DNA of 7,493 nt from an uncultured Pseudomonadota bacterium (GTDB lineage Bacteria > Pseudomonadota > Gammaproteobacteria > Methylococcales > Methylomonadaceae). Below the pieces are notes generated by a model that was not told the DNA's origin, did no database searches, and saw nothing but the letters and a program-made list of their open reading frames with translations. Location: assembly GCA_903902945.1 (NCBI GenBank), contig CAIUWU010000248.1:1-7493 (forward strand), read 5' to 3'. This document shows positions 1 to 7,135 of this stretch, one piece after another. The position numbers and the translations under genes are program-made. Numbering within the stretch: the first letter of the stretch is position 1; each line of letters starts with the position of its first letter.

Positions 1-45
<45 letters not shown>

Positions 46-59
46 TTCAAGAGCCGCTT

Positions 60-88
60 ATTAAACTAACTTAAAAGAGATTAGTCAA
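60..88 (-). promoter_or_regulatory. Sigma-70 promoter of the tRNA-Phe gene
   Basis: On the minus strand there is a -35 TTGACT (83-88, 5 of 6 consensus) and a -10 TTTAAT (60-65, 5 of 6) separated by exactly 17 bp. Transcription would start near position 53, about 8 nt before the mature tRNA 5' end at 45. The region after the -10 includes a GC-rich GCGGC, as is common for stringently controlled stable-RNA promoters. The latter point is inference. Confidence 0.75.
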
Positions 89-100
89 GCTAATTCATCA

Positions 101-129
101 TTGGTCGGTGATTTCCTGGACAGTATTAT
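101..129 (+). promoter_or_regulatory. Candidate promoter for the HAD-dhaK unit
   Basis: TTGGTC (101-106) and TATTAT (124-129) are spaced by 17 bp. The -10 matches 5 of 6 consensus bases and the -35 only 3 of 6. Transcription would begin near 136, leaving a leader of about 93 nt that carries the 157-168 palindrome. The perfect TTGACA at 156-161 has no acceptable -10 at 16-18 bp, so it was not preferred. Confidence 0.3.
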
Positions 130-156
130 CGGTTGTGTGCAATTCTTTGCGCTGAT

Positions 157-168
157 TGACAGCTGTCA
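157..168. promoter_or_regulatory. Perfect 12-bp palindrome, possible operator
   Basis: TGACAGCTGTCA is its own reverse complement. The half-site sequence GCTGTC (162-167) recurs at 172-177, exactly 10 bp downstream and so on the same helical face. The site lies about 60 bp before the HAD start codon. A dimeric regulator site is plausible, but no regulator gene is in the window and a chance palindrome is not excluded. Confidence 0.3.
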
Positions 169-228
169 GAGGCTGTCGGTGGGCTGAAAAAATAAGCGTT
201 TAATTAAGATTGGGAATATGGAAACAAG

Positions 229-1041
229 ATGCAGCAGCTCTCAGATATTGAAGCGTTAATTATTGATATGGATGGGGTGCTGTGGCATGGCGACCGCCCT
301 CAGGCCGGGATTGAAGGGTTTTTTGCCATTTTGCGGCAACTAGGCCTGCCATTTTTACTAGCTACCAATAATGCCAGTATGACTGCAGAGCAATATGTTA
401 CCAAGCTGGCGACGATGAATGTGACGGTTGCGGCGGATGAGATTTTGACTTCCGGTCAGGCAACCGCGGTTTATCTCAGTCAGCATTACTTGCCAGCGCA
501 TACCCGGTTATTTGTGATTGGTAGTGCTGGTTTGACGCAACCCCTGCGGCAGCAAGGATTTGTGCTGACTGATATATATGAAGAGGGTGTAGATCTGGTG
601 GTGTGTGGTCTGGACCGGGACTTGACCTGGAATAAGCTGGCCTCCGCCTGCTATGCGCTGCAAGCCGGAGCGCAACTGATTGCCAGTAATGGTGATACCT
701 CGTTGCCTACCGAAAAAGGTTTGGCGCCGGGTAACGGAGCGATACTGGCAGCACTGGCGGCGGCTACCGGCGCCAAGCCGCTAGTGATCGGCAAGCCGGA
801 ACCGATCATTTACCAGCAGGCGATGCAGCAACTGGGCAGTGATCCCGCTAAAACCATTGCGATTGGCGACCGGCTGGATACCGATATTCTGGGGGCGGTG
901 CATGCAGGCATCCGCAGTGCGCTGGTACTGAGCGGTGTTTCTCGGCGGACCGATCTGGCGACGCTTGCTTATCAGCCGACCTGGGTATTTGAAGACATCG
1001 GCGCCATAACTGCGGTGTTGCAAGCTCAGGCGCTCAATTAA
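229..1041 (+). CDS. HAD-superfamily hydrolase, subfamily IIA (phosphoglycolate/nitrophenyl-phosphatase type)
   Basis: A 270-residue soluble phosphatase of the NagD/PGP-like HAD-IIA group. All four HAD motifs are visible. Motif I is DMDGVLW, with nucleophile D13 and acid D15. Motif II is TNNAS, with T46. Motif III is the lysine in GKPEP (K189). Motif IV is GDRLDTDI, with Mg-binding D214 and D219. The C2 cap between motifs II and III contains the SNGDTSLPTEKGLAPGNGAI stretch (153-172) typical of this subfamily. Length is normal for the family. Substrates of relatives include phosphoglycolate, glycerol 3-phosphate, pyridoxal phosphate and nucleotides; the sequence alone does not choose between them. 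A weak GGAA lies 5 nt before the ATG. dhaK follows on the same strand after 28 nt, suggesting cotranscription and a possible role with triose phosphates (inference). Confidence 0.88.
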   Translation: MQQLSDIEALIIDMDGVLWHGDRPQAGIEGFFAILRQLGLPFLLATNNASMTAEQYVTKLATMNVTVAADEILTSGQATAVYLSQHYLPAHTRLFVIGSAGLTQPLRQQGFVLTDIYEEGVDLVVCGLDRDLTWNKLASACYALQAGAQLIASNGDTSLPTEKGLAPGNGAILAALAAATGAKPLVIGKPEPIIYQQAMQQLGSDPAKTIAIGDRLDTDILGAVHAGIRSALVLSGVSRRTDLATLAYQPTWVFEDIGAITAVLQAQALN

Positions 1042-1056
1042 GAATAACCATTAATC

Positions 1057-1061
1057 AGGAG
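1057..1061 (+). promoter_or_regulatory. Ribosome binding site that decides the dhaK start
   Basis: AGGAG lies 8 nt before GTG 1070 but only 2 nt before ATG 1064, and it overlaps GTG 1061. Spacing therefore supports the GTG at 1070 as the true initiation codon. Confidence 0.7.
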
Positions 1062-1069
1062 TGATGGAC

Positions 1070-2056
1070 GTGAAAAAACTCATCAATAGTGTCGATACTG
1101 TGCTGGAAACTAGTTTGTCGGGATTTGCCAGAGCCCATGCGGATATTGTCCGGCTGAATAACACGCCTTGTTATGTCAGTCGTCAACAGCTCAAGCCGGG
1201 AAAGGTGGCAATTATTTCCGGAGGCGGTTCCGGGCACGAGCCTTTGCATAGCGGGTTTGTCGGTTATGGCATGCTGGACGCTGCCTGTCCGGGGCAGATT
1301 TTTACCTCACCGACACCGGATCAGATGATGGCAGCGGCAGAAGCGGTTGATGGTGGCGCCGGGGTGTTGTTTGTGGTTAAAAACTATGCCGGCGATGTGA
1401 TGAATTTTGAAATGGCGGCCGAAATGGTGACTATGCCGGTCGCAACGGTTCTGGTGAATGATGATGTGTCGTTGCCTAAAGACCATAGCATTGGGCGTCG
1501 CGGTGTAGCGGGAACTTTAATTGTCGAAAAAATGATCGGCGCTGCCGCCGAGCAGGGTGCTGATCTGGCTGCTTGCAAAGCCATTGGCGAGCGGGTCAAT
1601 GCTGCAACGGCTTCAATGGGTGTGGCCCTGAGTAGTTGTACGGTGCCGGCGCTGGGCCATCCGACCTTTGCGATTGCCGATGATGAAATCGAGCTGGGTG
1701 TGGGGATTCATGGCGAGCGGGGGCGGGCCACCGTCAAAATGCAGCCTGCCAGCGAAATCGTCCGGCAATTGTCGGAGCATTTGCAGCAAGAGCTGAATCT
1801 GCAGTCGGGGCAGCAGATTTTATTGCATGTCAATGGCTTCGGTGCAACGCCGCTGATCGAGTTGCATCTGGTTTATGAACTGGCCTGGCAATACTGGCAG
1901 GCGCTGGGGGTGGTGGTGAGTCGCAGTCTGGTTGGTAATTTCACCACTTCGCTGGATATGGCGGGTTGTTCGCTGACGGTGACGGTACTGGATGAAGAAC
2001 TGGTCAGATTGTGGGATGCGCCAGTGAATACCGCAGCATTACGCTGGGGTTGTTAA
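1070..2056 (+). CDS. dhaK: Dihydroxyacetone kinase, substrate-binding subunit DhaK
   Basis: This subunit binds dihydroxyacetone covalently and presents it for phosphorylation on DhaL, giving DHAP. The open frame extends to GTG 1061, but GTG 1070 is preferred. It has the proper AGGAG spacing and gives the family's usual MKKLIN beginning. It also puts the catalytic residues at H56 (in GGGSGHEP) and D109 (in KNYAGDVMNF), the same numbers as in E. coli DhaK. The histidine that forms the hemiaminal with substrate is H214 in GVGIHGERG. The protein is 328 residues, full length for a stand-alone DhaK, without a fused DhaL domain. It follows the HAD gene by 28 nt. Its partner dhaL is convergent on the other strand, which is unusual because dhaK and dhaL are normally adjacent in one operon. 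No DhaM or PTS gene is present, so the phosphoryl donor (ATP or a phosphoprotein) cannot be assigned from the window. Confidence 0.95.
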   Translation: MKKLINSVDTVLETSLSGFARAHADIVRLNNTPCYVSRQQLKPGKVAIISGGGSGHEPLHSGFVGYGMLDAACPGQIFTSPTPDQMMAAAEAVDGGAGVLFVVKNYAGDVMNFEMAAEMVTMPVATVLVNDDVSLPKDHSIGRRGVAGTLIVEKMIGAAAEQGADLAACKAIGERVNAATASMGVALSSCTVPALGHPTFAIADDEIELGVGIHGERGRATVKMQPASEIVRQLSEHLQQELNLQSGQQILLHVNGFGATPLIELHLVYELAWQYWQALGVVVSRSLVGNFTTSLDMAGCSLTVTVLDEELVRLWDAPVNTAALRWGC

Positions 2057-2068
2057 ATGTATTACATC

Positions 2069-2098
2069 CGGCTGAAGGCTGTTGTCAGCCTTCGGCCG
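2069..2098. terminator. Bidirectional terminator-like hairpin between dhaK and dhaL
   Basis: The arms 2069-2081 (CGGCTGAAGGCTG) and 2086-2098 (CAGCCTTCGGCCG) form a 13-bp stem with a single G-U wobble and a 4-nt TTGT loop. It sits in the 59-nt gap between the two convergent stop codons. It would fold in transcripts from either strand. No strong T run follows directly on either side (TTTT occurs only at 2114-2117 on the plus strand), so efficiency as a Rho-independent terminator is uncertain. Confidence 0.7.
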
Positions 2099-2115
2099 AA
2101 GCGGTTGATGGGGTT

Positions 2116-2751
2116 TTAGGTCGCTTTAATAAGGCAGTCGGCGATGGCGGTGATCATGAGTTGTGCTGTTTTGGCGCCGGCATCGATATGCCCCTGGCTG
2201 CGTTCCCCCAGAAACGAAGCGCGGCCTTTGGTGGCTATCATGTCGCGGGTGGCTTCGACGCCAGCGGCGGCAGTTTGAGTGATGCTGCTGAGCAGTTCCG
2301 GTAAGGCAGCGCCTGAATCAGCGCCGACTTCCAAGGCATTGGCAACCGGCACCAAAACATCGAGCATGGTTTTTTCGCCGACATCGGCTTTGCCGCGTTG
2401 TTTGACTGCTTCGATCGCTAGTGCAAAAGCCTTGGCAAAACCGCTTATCCCGGGTTGTTGCTGGGCGCTGTTTTTGCCGAGGCTGATAAACAAAGTGGCG
2501 TACAGCGAGCCGGATGCGCCGCCGACGCTGGCCATCAGTACCATGCCAATTTTTTGCCAGGCGGCCGGCCATTCGAGCTGGCTGATTTCCTGTTTGGCTT
2601 GGTCCAGTGCGTTGAGGCCGCGTTGCAGATTAAACACATGATCGCCATCGCCAATCGCCTGATCCAGTTCGGTCACGGCATCGGCATGCTGATTAATGCT
2701 TTGATTGATGGCTTCGATCAGTTGCGGAAAAAGACTGGGATTGATAGGCAT
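2116..2751 (-). CDS. dhaL: Dihydroxyacetone kinase, nucleotide-binding subunit DhaL
   Basis: DhaL binds ADP/ATP with Mg and passes the phosphoryl group to dihydroxyacetone held on DhaK. The protein is 211 residues, the normal size. The N-terminal LDQAIGDGDHVFN motif carries the Mg-binding aspartates D30, D35 and D37, the same numbers as in E. coli DhaL. The glycine-rich GGASGSLY (77-84) contacts nucleotide phosphates. The C-terminal KGRASFLGERSQGHID (175-190) is the conserved nucleotide-lid region. The ATG at 2749-2751 has CCAGGA (2759-2764) 7 nt upstream. It starts 14 nt after the Nudix stop codon, so the two very likely form one minus-strand transcript. All nucleotide-site motifs are intact, so the gene should be functional. 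It faces its obligate partner dhaK. Confidence 0.95.
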   Translation of the reverse strand: MPINPSLFPQLIEAINQSINQHADAVTELDQAIGDGDHVFNLQRGLNALDQAKQEISQLEWPAAWQKIGMVLMASVGGASGSLYATLFISLGKNSAQQQPGISGFAKAFALAIEAVKQRGKADVGEKTMLDVLVPVANALEVGADSGAALPELLSSITQTAAAGVEATRDMIATKGRASFLGERSQGHIDAGAKTAQLMITAIADCLIKAT

Positions 2752-2765
2752 GAAAAAATCCTGGT

Positions 2766-3209
2766 TTAGAGTTGAAATCTGAGTGGCGTGACGGCGCCGG
2801 TTTCGCGAAAGCGGCGGAAATCATTAAGTACCAGTGCATGATCAAATGCCAGTTGTTCAGGCAGATTGTTAAAAGTGAACAGCCCGCTGTTTTTGGCATC
2901 GTCGGCAGCGATCGGCAGACCATGCGCGGTGGCGATATAGACAGCGGTAACCGTGTGGTTGCGCGGATCGCGCGCCGGATTGGAATATATGCCGAGCAAG
3001 GCGGTGAGCTGTACCTTGAGGCCGGTTTCTTCCCGGGCTTCGCGGATTGCGGCATCTTCCAGGGTTTCCCCGACATCGACAAAGCCACCGGGAATCGCCC
3101 AGCCATAAGGCGGATAAGCGCGTTCGATCAACACAAACGGCCGATCCGGCAGGTCTATCAGTTCGATCAGGGTGTCGGCAGCCAGTAAAGGCGTTATAGG
3201 TTTTGCCAT
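2766..3209 (-). CDS. Nudix hydrolase, ADP-ribose pyrophosphatase-like
   Basis: A 147-residue single-domain Nudix protein. Residues 42-64 form the Nudix box (G-x5-E-x7-RE-x2-EE-x-G-L), with metal-binding E57, E60 and E61. Just before it is WAIPGGF, typical of the strand leading into the box. Residues 76-93 (SNPARDPRNHTVTAVYIA) match the region found in ADP-ribose pyrophosphatase-like Nudix enzymes, which split ADP-ribose to AMP and ribose 5-phosphate. Other nucleoside diphosphate-X substrates are possible. The start at 3207-3209 is an ATG with only a weak purine stretch upstream. It is the first gene of the Nudix-dhaL unit and reads away from carA. No convincing minus-strand promoter was found in 3210-3421. 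Confidence 0.9.
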   Translation of the reverse strand: MAKPITPLLAADTLIELIDLPDRPFVLIERAYPPYGWAIPGGFVDVGETLEDAAIREAREETGLKVQLTALLGIYSNPARDPRNHTVTAVYIATAHGLPIAADDAKNSGLFTFNNLPEQLAFDHALVLNDFRRFRETGAVTPLRFQL

Positions 3210-3317
3210 GAGTCAGCTCGGGTGGTGGATCGTAAATTAATGGGCGCTAATGGTAACCCGTGATTCAAAAACAGGGTAGTCTGCTGCGCAATCCGCAAAA
3301 GCCGCTGAAAATTGTTA

Positions 3318-3346
3318 ATGACCAAACGGTGATAATTTCGTAAAAT
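3318..3346 (+). promoter_or_regulatory. Candidate carAB promoter with G-plus-T-run start
   Basis: ATGACC (3318-3323, 4 of 6 to TTGACA) and TAAAAT (3341-3346, 5 of 6 to TATAAT) are spaced by 17 bp. Counting 7 nt from the -10 puts the start at G3353, giving a transcript that begins GUUUUUAUC. The leader would be about 69 nt long. The 212-bp gap 3210-3421 otherwise holds the leader hairpin and the carA ribosome site, and I saw no gene or RNA in it. Confidence 0.5.
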
Positions 3347-3368
3347 TGCCCGGTTTTTATCTATCTGG

Positions 3369-3400
3369 AACGGGATCGGTCGTCAGGCTGATCCCGTTTT
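3369..3400 (+). terminator. Terminator-like hairpin in the carA leader (possible attenuator)
   Basis: AACGGGATC (3369-3377) pairs perfectly with GATCCCGTT (3390-3398). The stem can extend inward by four further pairs (two of them G-U) to a GTCA tetraloop, making 13 bp. It is followed by a short T tract, TTTTCT from 3397. No plus-strand gene lies immediately upstream, because dhaK ends over 1.3 kb away behind convergent genes. A terminator here would therefore act on carA's own transcript. No leader peptide was found between the predicted transcript start and the stem. Confidence 0.55.
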
Positions 3401-3408
3401 CTACATCT

Positions 3409-3415
3409 AAGGTGG
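3409..3415 (+). promoter_or_regulatory. Ribosome binding site supporting the TTG start of carA
   Basis: AAGGTGG matches the AAGGAGG consensus at 6 of 7 bases and lies 6 nt before TTG 3422. No ATG or GTG lies near this position in frame. Confidence 0.75.
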
Positions 3416-3421
3416 CCAATC

Positions 3422-4549
3422 TTGAATAAACCTGCACTACTGGTATTAGAAGACGGAACGGTATTTCACGGCGTATCCATAGGCGCTGACGGCTGTTCTG
3501 TAGGGGAAGTGGTATTTAACACAGCACTCACTGGCTATCAGGAAATTCTTAGTGATCCTTCCTATGCCCGCCAGATCGTCACGCTGACTTATCCACACAT
3601 TGGTAATGTCGGAACCAATGACGAAGACAATGAAGCCGGCCATGTTTATGCCAGCGGTCTGGTGATTCGTGACTTGCCTTTGCTGGCCAATAACTGGCGG
3701 CTGGAAAAAACCCTGCCCGAATATTTGCGTGATCACAATGTGGTGGCGATAGCCGATATCGATACTCGGCAATTGACCCGTCTGCTGCGTGACAAAGGCG
3801 CGCAGCGCGGTTGCATCATGGCTGGTGAAACCGTAGATGTTGCAGCGGCGCGGCAAGCGATTGACAGCTTTCCCGGTTTAAAAGGCATGGATCTGGCCAA
3901 AGAAGTAAGCACTCAGGAAACTTATGTCTGGACTGAAAACGTCTGGAAACTGGGTGCGGGTCACGATCAGGTTCAGCAGTTTGACAAGCATGTAGTGGCT
4001 TACGATTTCGGTGTGAAACGCAATATTCTGCGTTTGCTGGTCAATCGCGGCTGTAAGGTGACAGTCGTGCCAGCCAAAACCCCGGCTGCCGAAGTGCTGG
4101 CGATGCAGCCTGACGGGGTGTTTTTATCCAATGGTCCTGGCGATCCGGAGCCGTGTACTTACGCTATCGAAGCCATCAAAACCATTCTAGCCGAGCAAGT
4201 ACCGATATTCGGTATTTGTCTGGGTCATCAGTTGCTGGCGCTGGCCAGTGGTGCCAAAACCGAAAAAATGAAATTCGGTCATCATGGTGCCAACCATCCG
4301 GTACAGGAAAAAGCCACTGGCCGGGTCATGATCAGCAGTCAGAATCACGGTTTTGCTGTCAGTGCAGACTCGCTGCCCGCACATGTGCAGGCAACCTTTC
4401 ATTCGCTGTTTGACGGCAGTCTGCAAGGGATCGAGCGTACTGATTGTCCTGCGTTCAGCTTTCAGGGTCACCCTGAAGCCAGTCCCGGTCCGCATGATGT
4501 GGAATCCCTGTTTGATGATTTCATCACGCTGATGAACCAATCGCGTTAA
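3422..4549 (+). CDS. carA: Carbamoyl-phosphate synthase small subunit (glutamine amidotransferase)
   Basis: CarA hydrolyses glutamine and channels ammonia to CarB for carbamoyl phosphate, which feeds the pyrimidine and arginine pathways. The 375-residue product is full length (E. coli 382). Residues 1-150 form the small-subunit N-terminal domain, with VVFNTALTGYQEIL (30-43) and TYPHIGNVGTND (56-67). Residues ~190-375 form the class I amidotransferase domain. The catalytic triad is C266 in FGICLGHQ, with H350 and E352 in QGHPEASPGPHD. Initiation is at TTG, supported by AAGGTGG 6 nt upstream and by alignment of MNKPALLVLEDG with the E. coli N terminus. carB follows after 24 nt, so the two are one operon. 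Regulation is likely through the leader elements at 3318-3400. Confidence 0.97.
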   Translation: MNKPALLVLEDGTVFHGVSIGADGCSVGEVVFNTALTGYQEILSDPSYARQIVTLTYPHIGNVGTNDEDNEAGHVYASGLVIRDLPLLANNWRLEKTLPEYLRDHNVVAIADIDTRQLTRLLRDKGAQRGCIMAGETVDVAAARQAIDSFPGLKGMDLAKEVSTQETYVWTENVWKLGAGHDQVQQFDKHVVAYDFGVKRNILRLLVNRGCKVTVVPAKTPAAEVLAMQPDGVFLSNGPGDPEPCTYAIEAIKTILAEQVPIFGICLGHQLLALASGAKTEKMKFGHHGANHPVQEKATGRVMISSQNHGFAVSADSLPAHVQATFHSLFDGSLQGIERTDCPAFSFQGHPEASPGPHDVESLFDDFITLMNQSR

Positions 4550-4573
4550 GCCTAGTTTTTCTTAAAGAGTCCT

Positions 4574-7135
4574 ATGCCAAAAAGAACTGACATAAAATCG
4601 ATTTTGTTACTGGGCGCTGGGCCGATTGTGATCGGCCAAGCCTGCGAGTTTGATTATTCAGGTACTCAAGCCTGTAAAGCCTTGCGTGAAGAAGGTTACC
4701 GGGTGATTCTGGTCAACTCGAATCCGGCGACCATCATGACTGATCCTGATATGGCCGATGCGATTTATATCGAGCCTATCGACTGGCAGACGGTCGAAAA
4801 AATCATCGAAAAAGAGCGTCCTGATGCCATTTTACCGACCATGGGTGGTCAGACAGCGTTGAACTGCGCACTGGCGCTCGACAAACACGGTGTGCTGGCC
4901 AAGTACGGCGTGGAAATGATCGGTGCCACCAAAGAAGCGATCAATAAAGCCGAAGACCGCGATCTGTTTAATCAGGCCATGCGCAAGATCGGTCTCGAAG
5001 TCGCCAAATCCAAAGTTGCCCATAGTATGGAAGAAGCGTTTGCGGCTCAGGAAGAAGTCGGCTATCCGACCATTATTCGTCCGTCCTTTACCATGGGTGG
5101 CAGCGGTGGCGGTATTGCTTATAACCGTGAGGAATTCATCGAAATCTGCGAGCGCGGTCTGGACTTATCACCCACCAATGAATTGCTGATTGAAGAATCG
5201 ATTCTGGGTTGGAAAGAGTTCGAAATGGAGGTGGTGCGTGACCGTAAGGACAATTGCATCATCATTTGTTCGATTGAAAACTTTGATCCTATGGGTGTGC
5301 ATACTGGCGATTCCATCACGGTAGCGCCGGCACAAACTCTGACCGACAAGGAATACCAGATCATGCGTAATGCCTCGCTGGCAGTGCTGCGTGAGATTGG
5401 CGTTGATACTGGTGGCTCGAACGTGCAGTTTGCGGTTAATCCTGACAACGGTCGCCTGATTGTGATCGAAATGAATCCGCGGGTATCGCGTTCCTCGGCG
5501 CTGGCCTCAAAAGCCACCGGTTTTCCGATTGCCAAGGTCGCTGCCAAACTGGCGGTCGGTTTCACGCTGGATGAGTTGCGCAACGAAATCACTGGCGGTG
5601 CCACCCCGGCTTCGTTTGAACCGACTATTGATTATGTCGTTACCAAAGTACCGCGATTTGCCTTTGAAAAATTCCCGCAAGCCAATGACCGGCTGACGAC
5701 ACAAATGAAGTCAGTGGGCGAGGTCATGGCAATTGGCCGTACCTTTCAGGAGTCTTTGCAAAAAGCTTTGCGTGGACTGGAAGTCGGCGTTGATGGTCTT
5801 GACGAGATTGCTGATTTGTCGGATGCCAACTGTCAGGACACAATTCTGCGCGAATTGCGCTATCCCGGTCCGCAGCGTTTGTGGTATCTGGCCGATGCTT
5901 TCCGTTCCGGTCTGAGTTTTACCGATATTCATGATGCGTCAAAAATCGAGCCGTGGTTTCTGGCTCAGGTTGAAGATCTGATTCTGACCGAAAAAACTCT
6001 GTCAACCAAAACCCTGGCAACCCTGGAAGCCGGTGAGTTGTTACGTCTGAAACGTAAAGGTTTCTCGGATCGTCGTTTGGCCAAATTGCTGGCCACCAAA
6101 GAATCGGAAGTGCGTAATGTCCGGCATAAACAGGGTGTGCGTCCAGTCTATAAACGCATTGATTCCTGCGCGGCTGAATTTACTTCCGATACTGCTTATT
6201 TGTATTCCACATACGAGCAGGAATGCGAAGCCAGACCGACCAATAACGAAAAAATCATTATTCTCGGCGGTGGTCCGAACCGGATCGGTCAGGGTATCGA
6301 ATTCGATTATTGCTGTGTGCATGCGGCACTGGCATTACGCGAAGACGGTTATGAAACCATTATGGTCAACTGTAACCCGGAAACCGTTTCCACCGACTTT
6401 GATACCTCGGACCGTCTCTATTTCGAGCCATTGACGCTGGAAGATGTGCTGGAAATTATCGAACTTGAAAAACCTAAAGGCGTGATCGTGCAGTACGGTG
6501 GGCAGACGCCGCTGAAACTGGCACGGGCTTTAGAAGCGGCAGGTGCGCCGATCATCGGTACTTCTCCCGATTCTATCGACCTGGCTGAAGACCGCGAGCG
6601 TTTTCAGCAGTTGCTGGAAAGACTCAATTTGCTGCAGCCGCCTAATGCCACTGCACGCTCTGTGGAACAGGCCGTTAATTCAGCGAAAGAGCTTGGCTAC
6701 CCGCTGGTAGTCAGACCCTCTTATGTGCTGGGTGGCCGGGCGATGGAAATTGTCTTTAACGAAGAAGGACTGCGTCGCTACATGAAAGAAGCGGTCAGTG
6801 TTTCCAATGATTCGCCGGTATTGCTGGATCGCTTTCTCGATGATGCGGTCGAAATGGACGTCGATGCCATTTATGACGGTGAAACCGTGCTGATTGGTGG
6901 TCTGATGGAACATATCGAGCAGGCCGGGGTTCACTCGGGTGACTCGGCGTGTTCAATTCCGCCTTATGATTTACCAATGCACATTCAGGATCAGTTGCGT
7001 GCCCAGGTGGCGAGAATGGCCGAAGCGTTGGGTGTGCGCGGTCTGATGAATACCCAGTTTGCGATTCAGGGGGAGACCATTTATGTACTGGAAGTAAATC
7101 CGCGAGCTTCAAGGACGGCTGGGTCACCGGAATGA
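4574..7135 (+). pseudogene. carB: Carbamoyl-phosphate synthase large subunit, 3'-truncated at a junction
   Basis: CarB makes carbamoyl phosphate from bicarbonate, ammonia and two ATP. The reading frame is 853 codons, of which about 848 are CarB; E. coli CarB has 1073. The carboxyphosphate half is complete: R129, R169 in IIRPSFTMGG, E215, H243, and the metal ligands E299 and N301 in IEMNPRVSRS fall at E. coli numbers. The oligomerisation region (~400-550) is present. The second synthetic half begins near residue 556 (IIILGGGPNRIGQG), has R714 in VVRPSYVLGG, and reaches E840/N842 in LEVNPRASRT. Five unrelated residues and TGA then follow. The end of the second ATP-grasp and the whole UMP/ornithine-binding allosteric domain are missing. 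Start ATG 4574 has AAAGAG 4 nt before it. As written the product should not work. Loss of carB would cause arginine and pyrimidine auxotrophy, so I suspect the break is not native. Confidence 0.93.
7103..7120. other. Breakpoint joining carB to a gltA-type gene
   Basis: CarB homology in its frame persists through codons 7100-7117 (P-R-A-S-R-T). GltA-type homology in another frame reads from about 7108 (F-K-D-G-W-V-T-G-M). The bases 7108-7117 (TTCAAGGACG) fit both readings, so the join carries an apparent microhomology of up to about 10 bp. No transposon end, direct repeat or tRNA lies at the join. Confidence 0.85.

Noticed and set aside
156..190. Promoter built on the perfect TTGACA at 156-161
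   Set aside because: No -10-like hexamer occurs 16-18 bp downstream; the region there is GGTGGGCTG. The hexamer is better read as part of the palindrome.
2279..2769. Plus-strand open frames of 120 and 104 codons opposite dhaL
   Set aside because: dhaL on the other strand has every family motif intact. These frames have no recognisable domains and are shadows of it.
5119..5604. 161-codon open frame antisense to carB
   Set aside because: It lies wholly opposite the conserved first ATP-grasp domain of CarB. The low-complexity composition is what antisense of that sequence gives, and no ribosome site supports it.
7100..7135. Programmed frameshift or recoding event at the end of carB
   Set aside because: After the stop, none of the three frames resumes CarB sequence (the expected V-P-F-V-S-K-A-T-G is absent). 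The sequence is a different protein family, so recoding cannot restore CarB.
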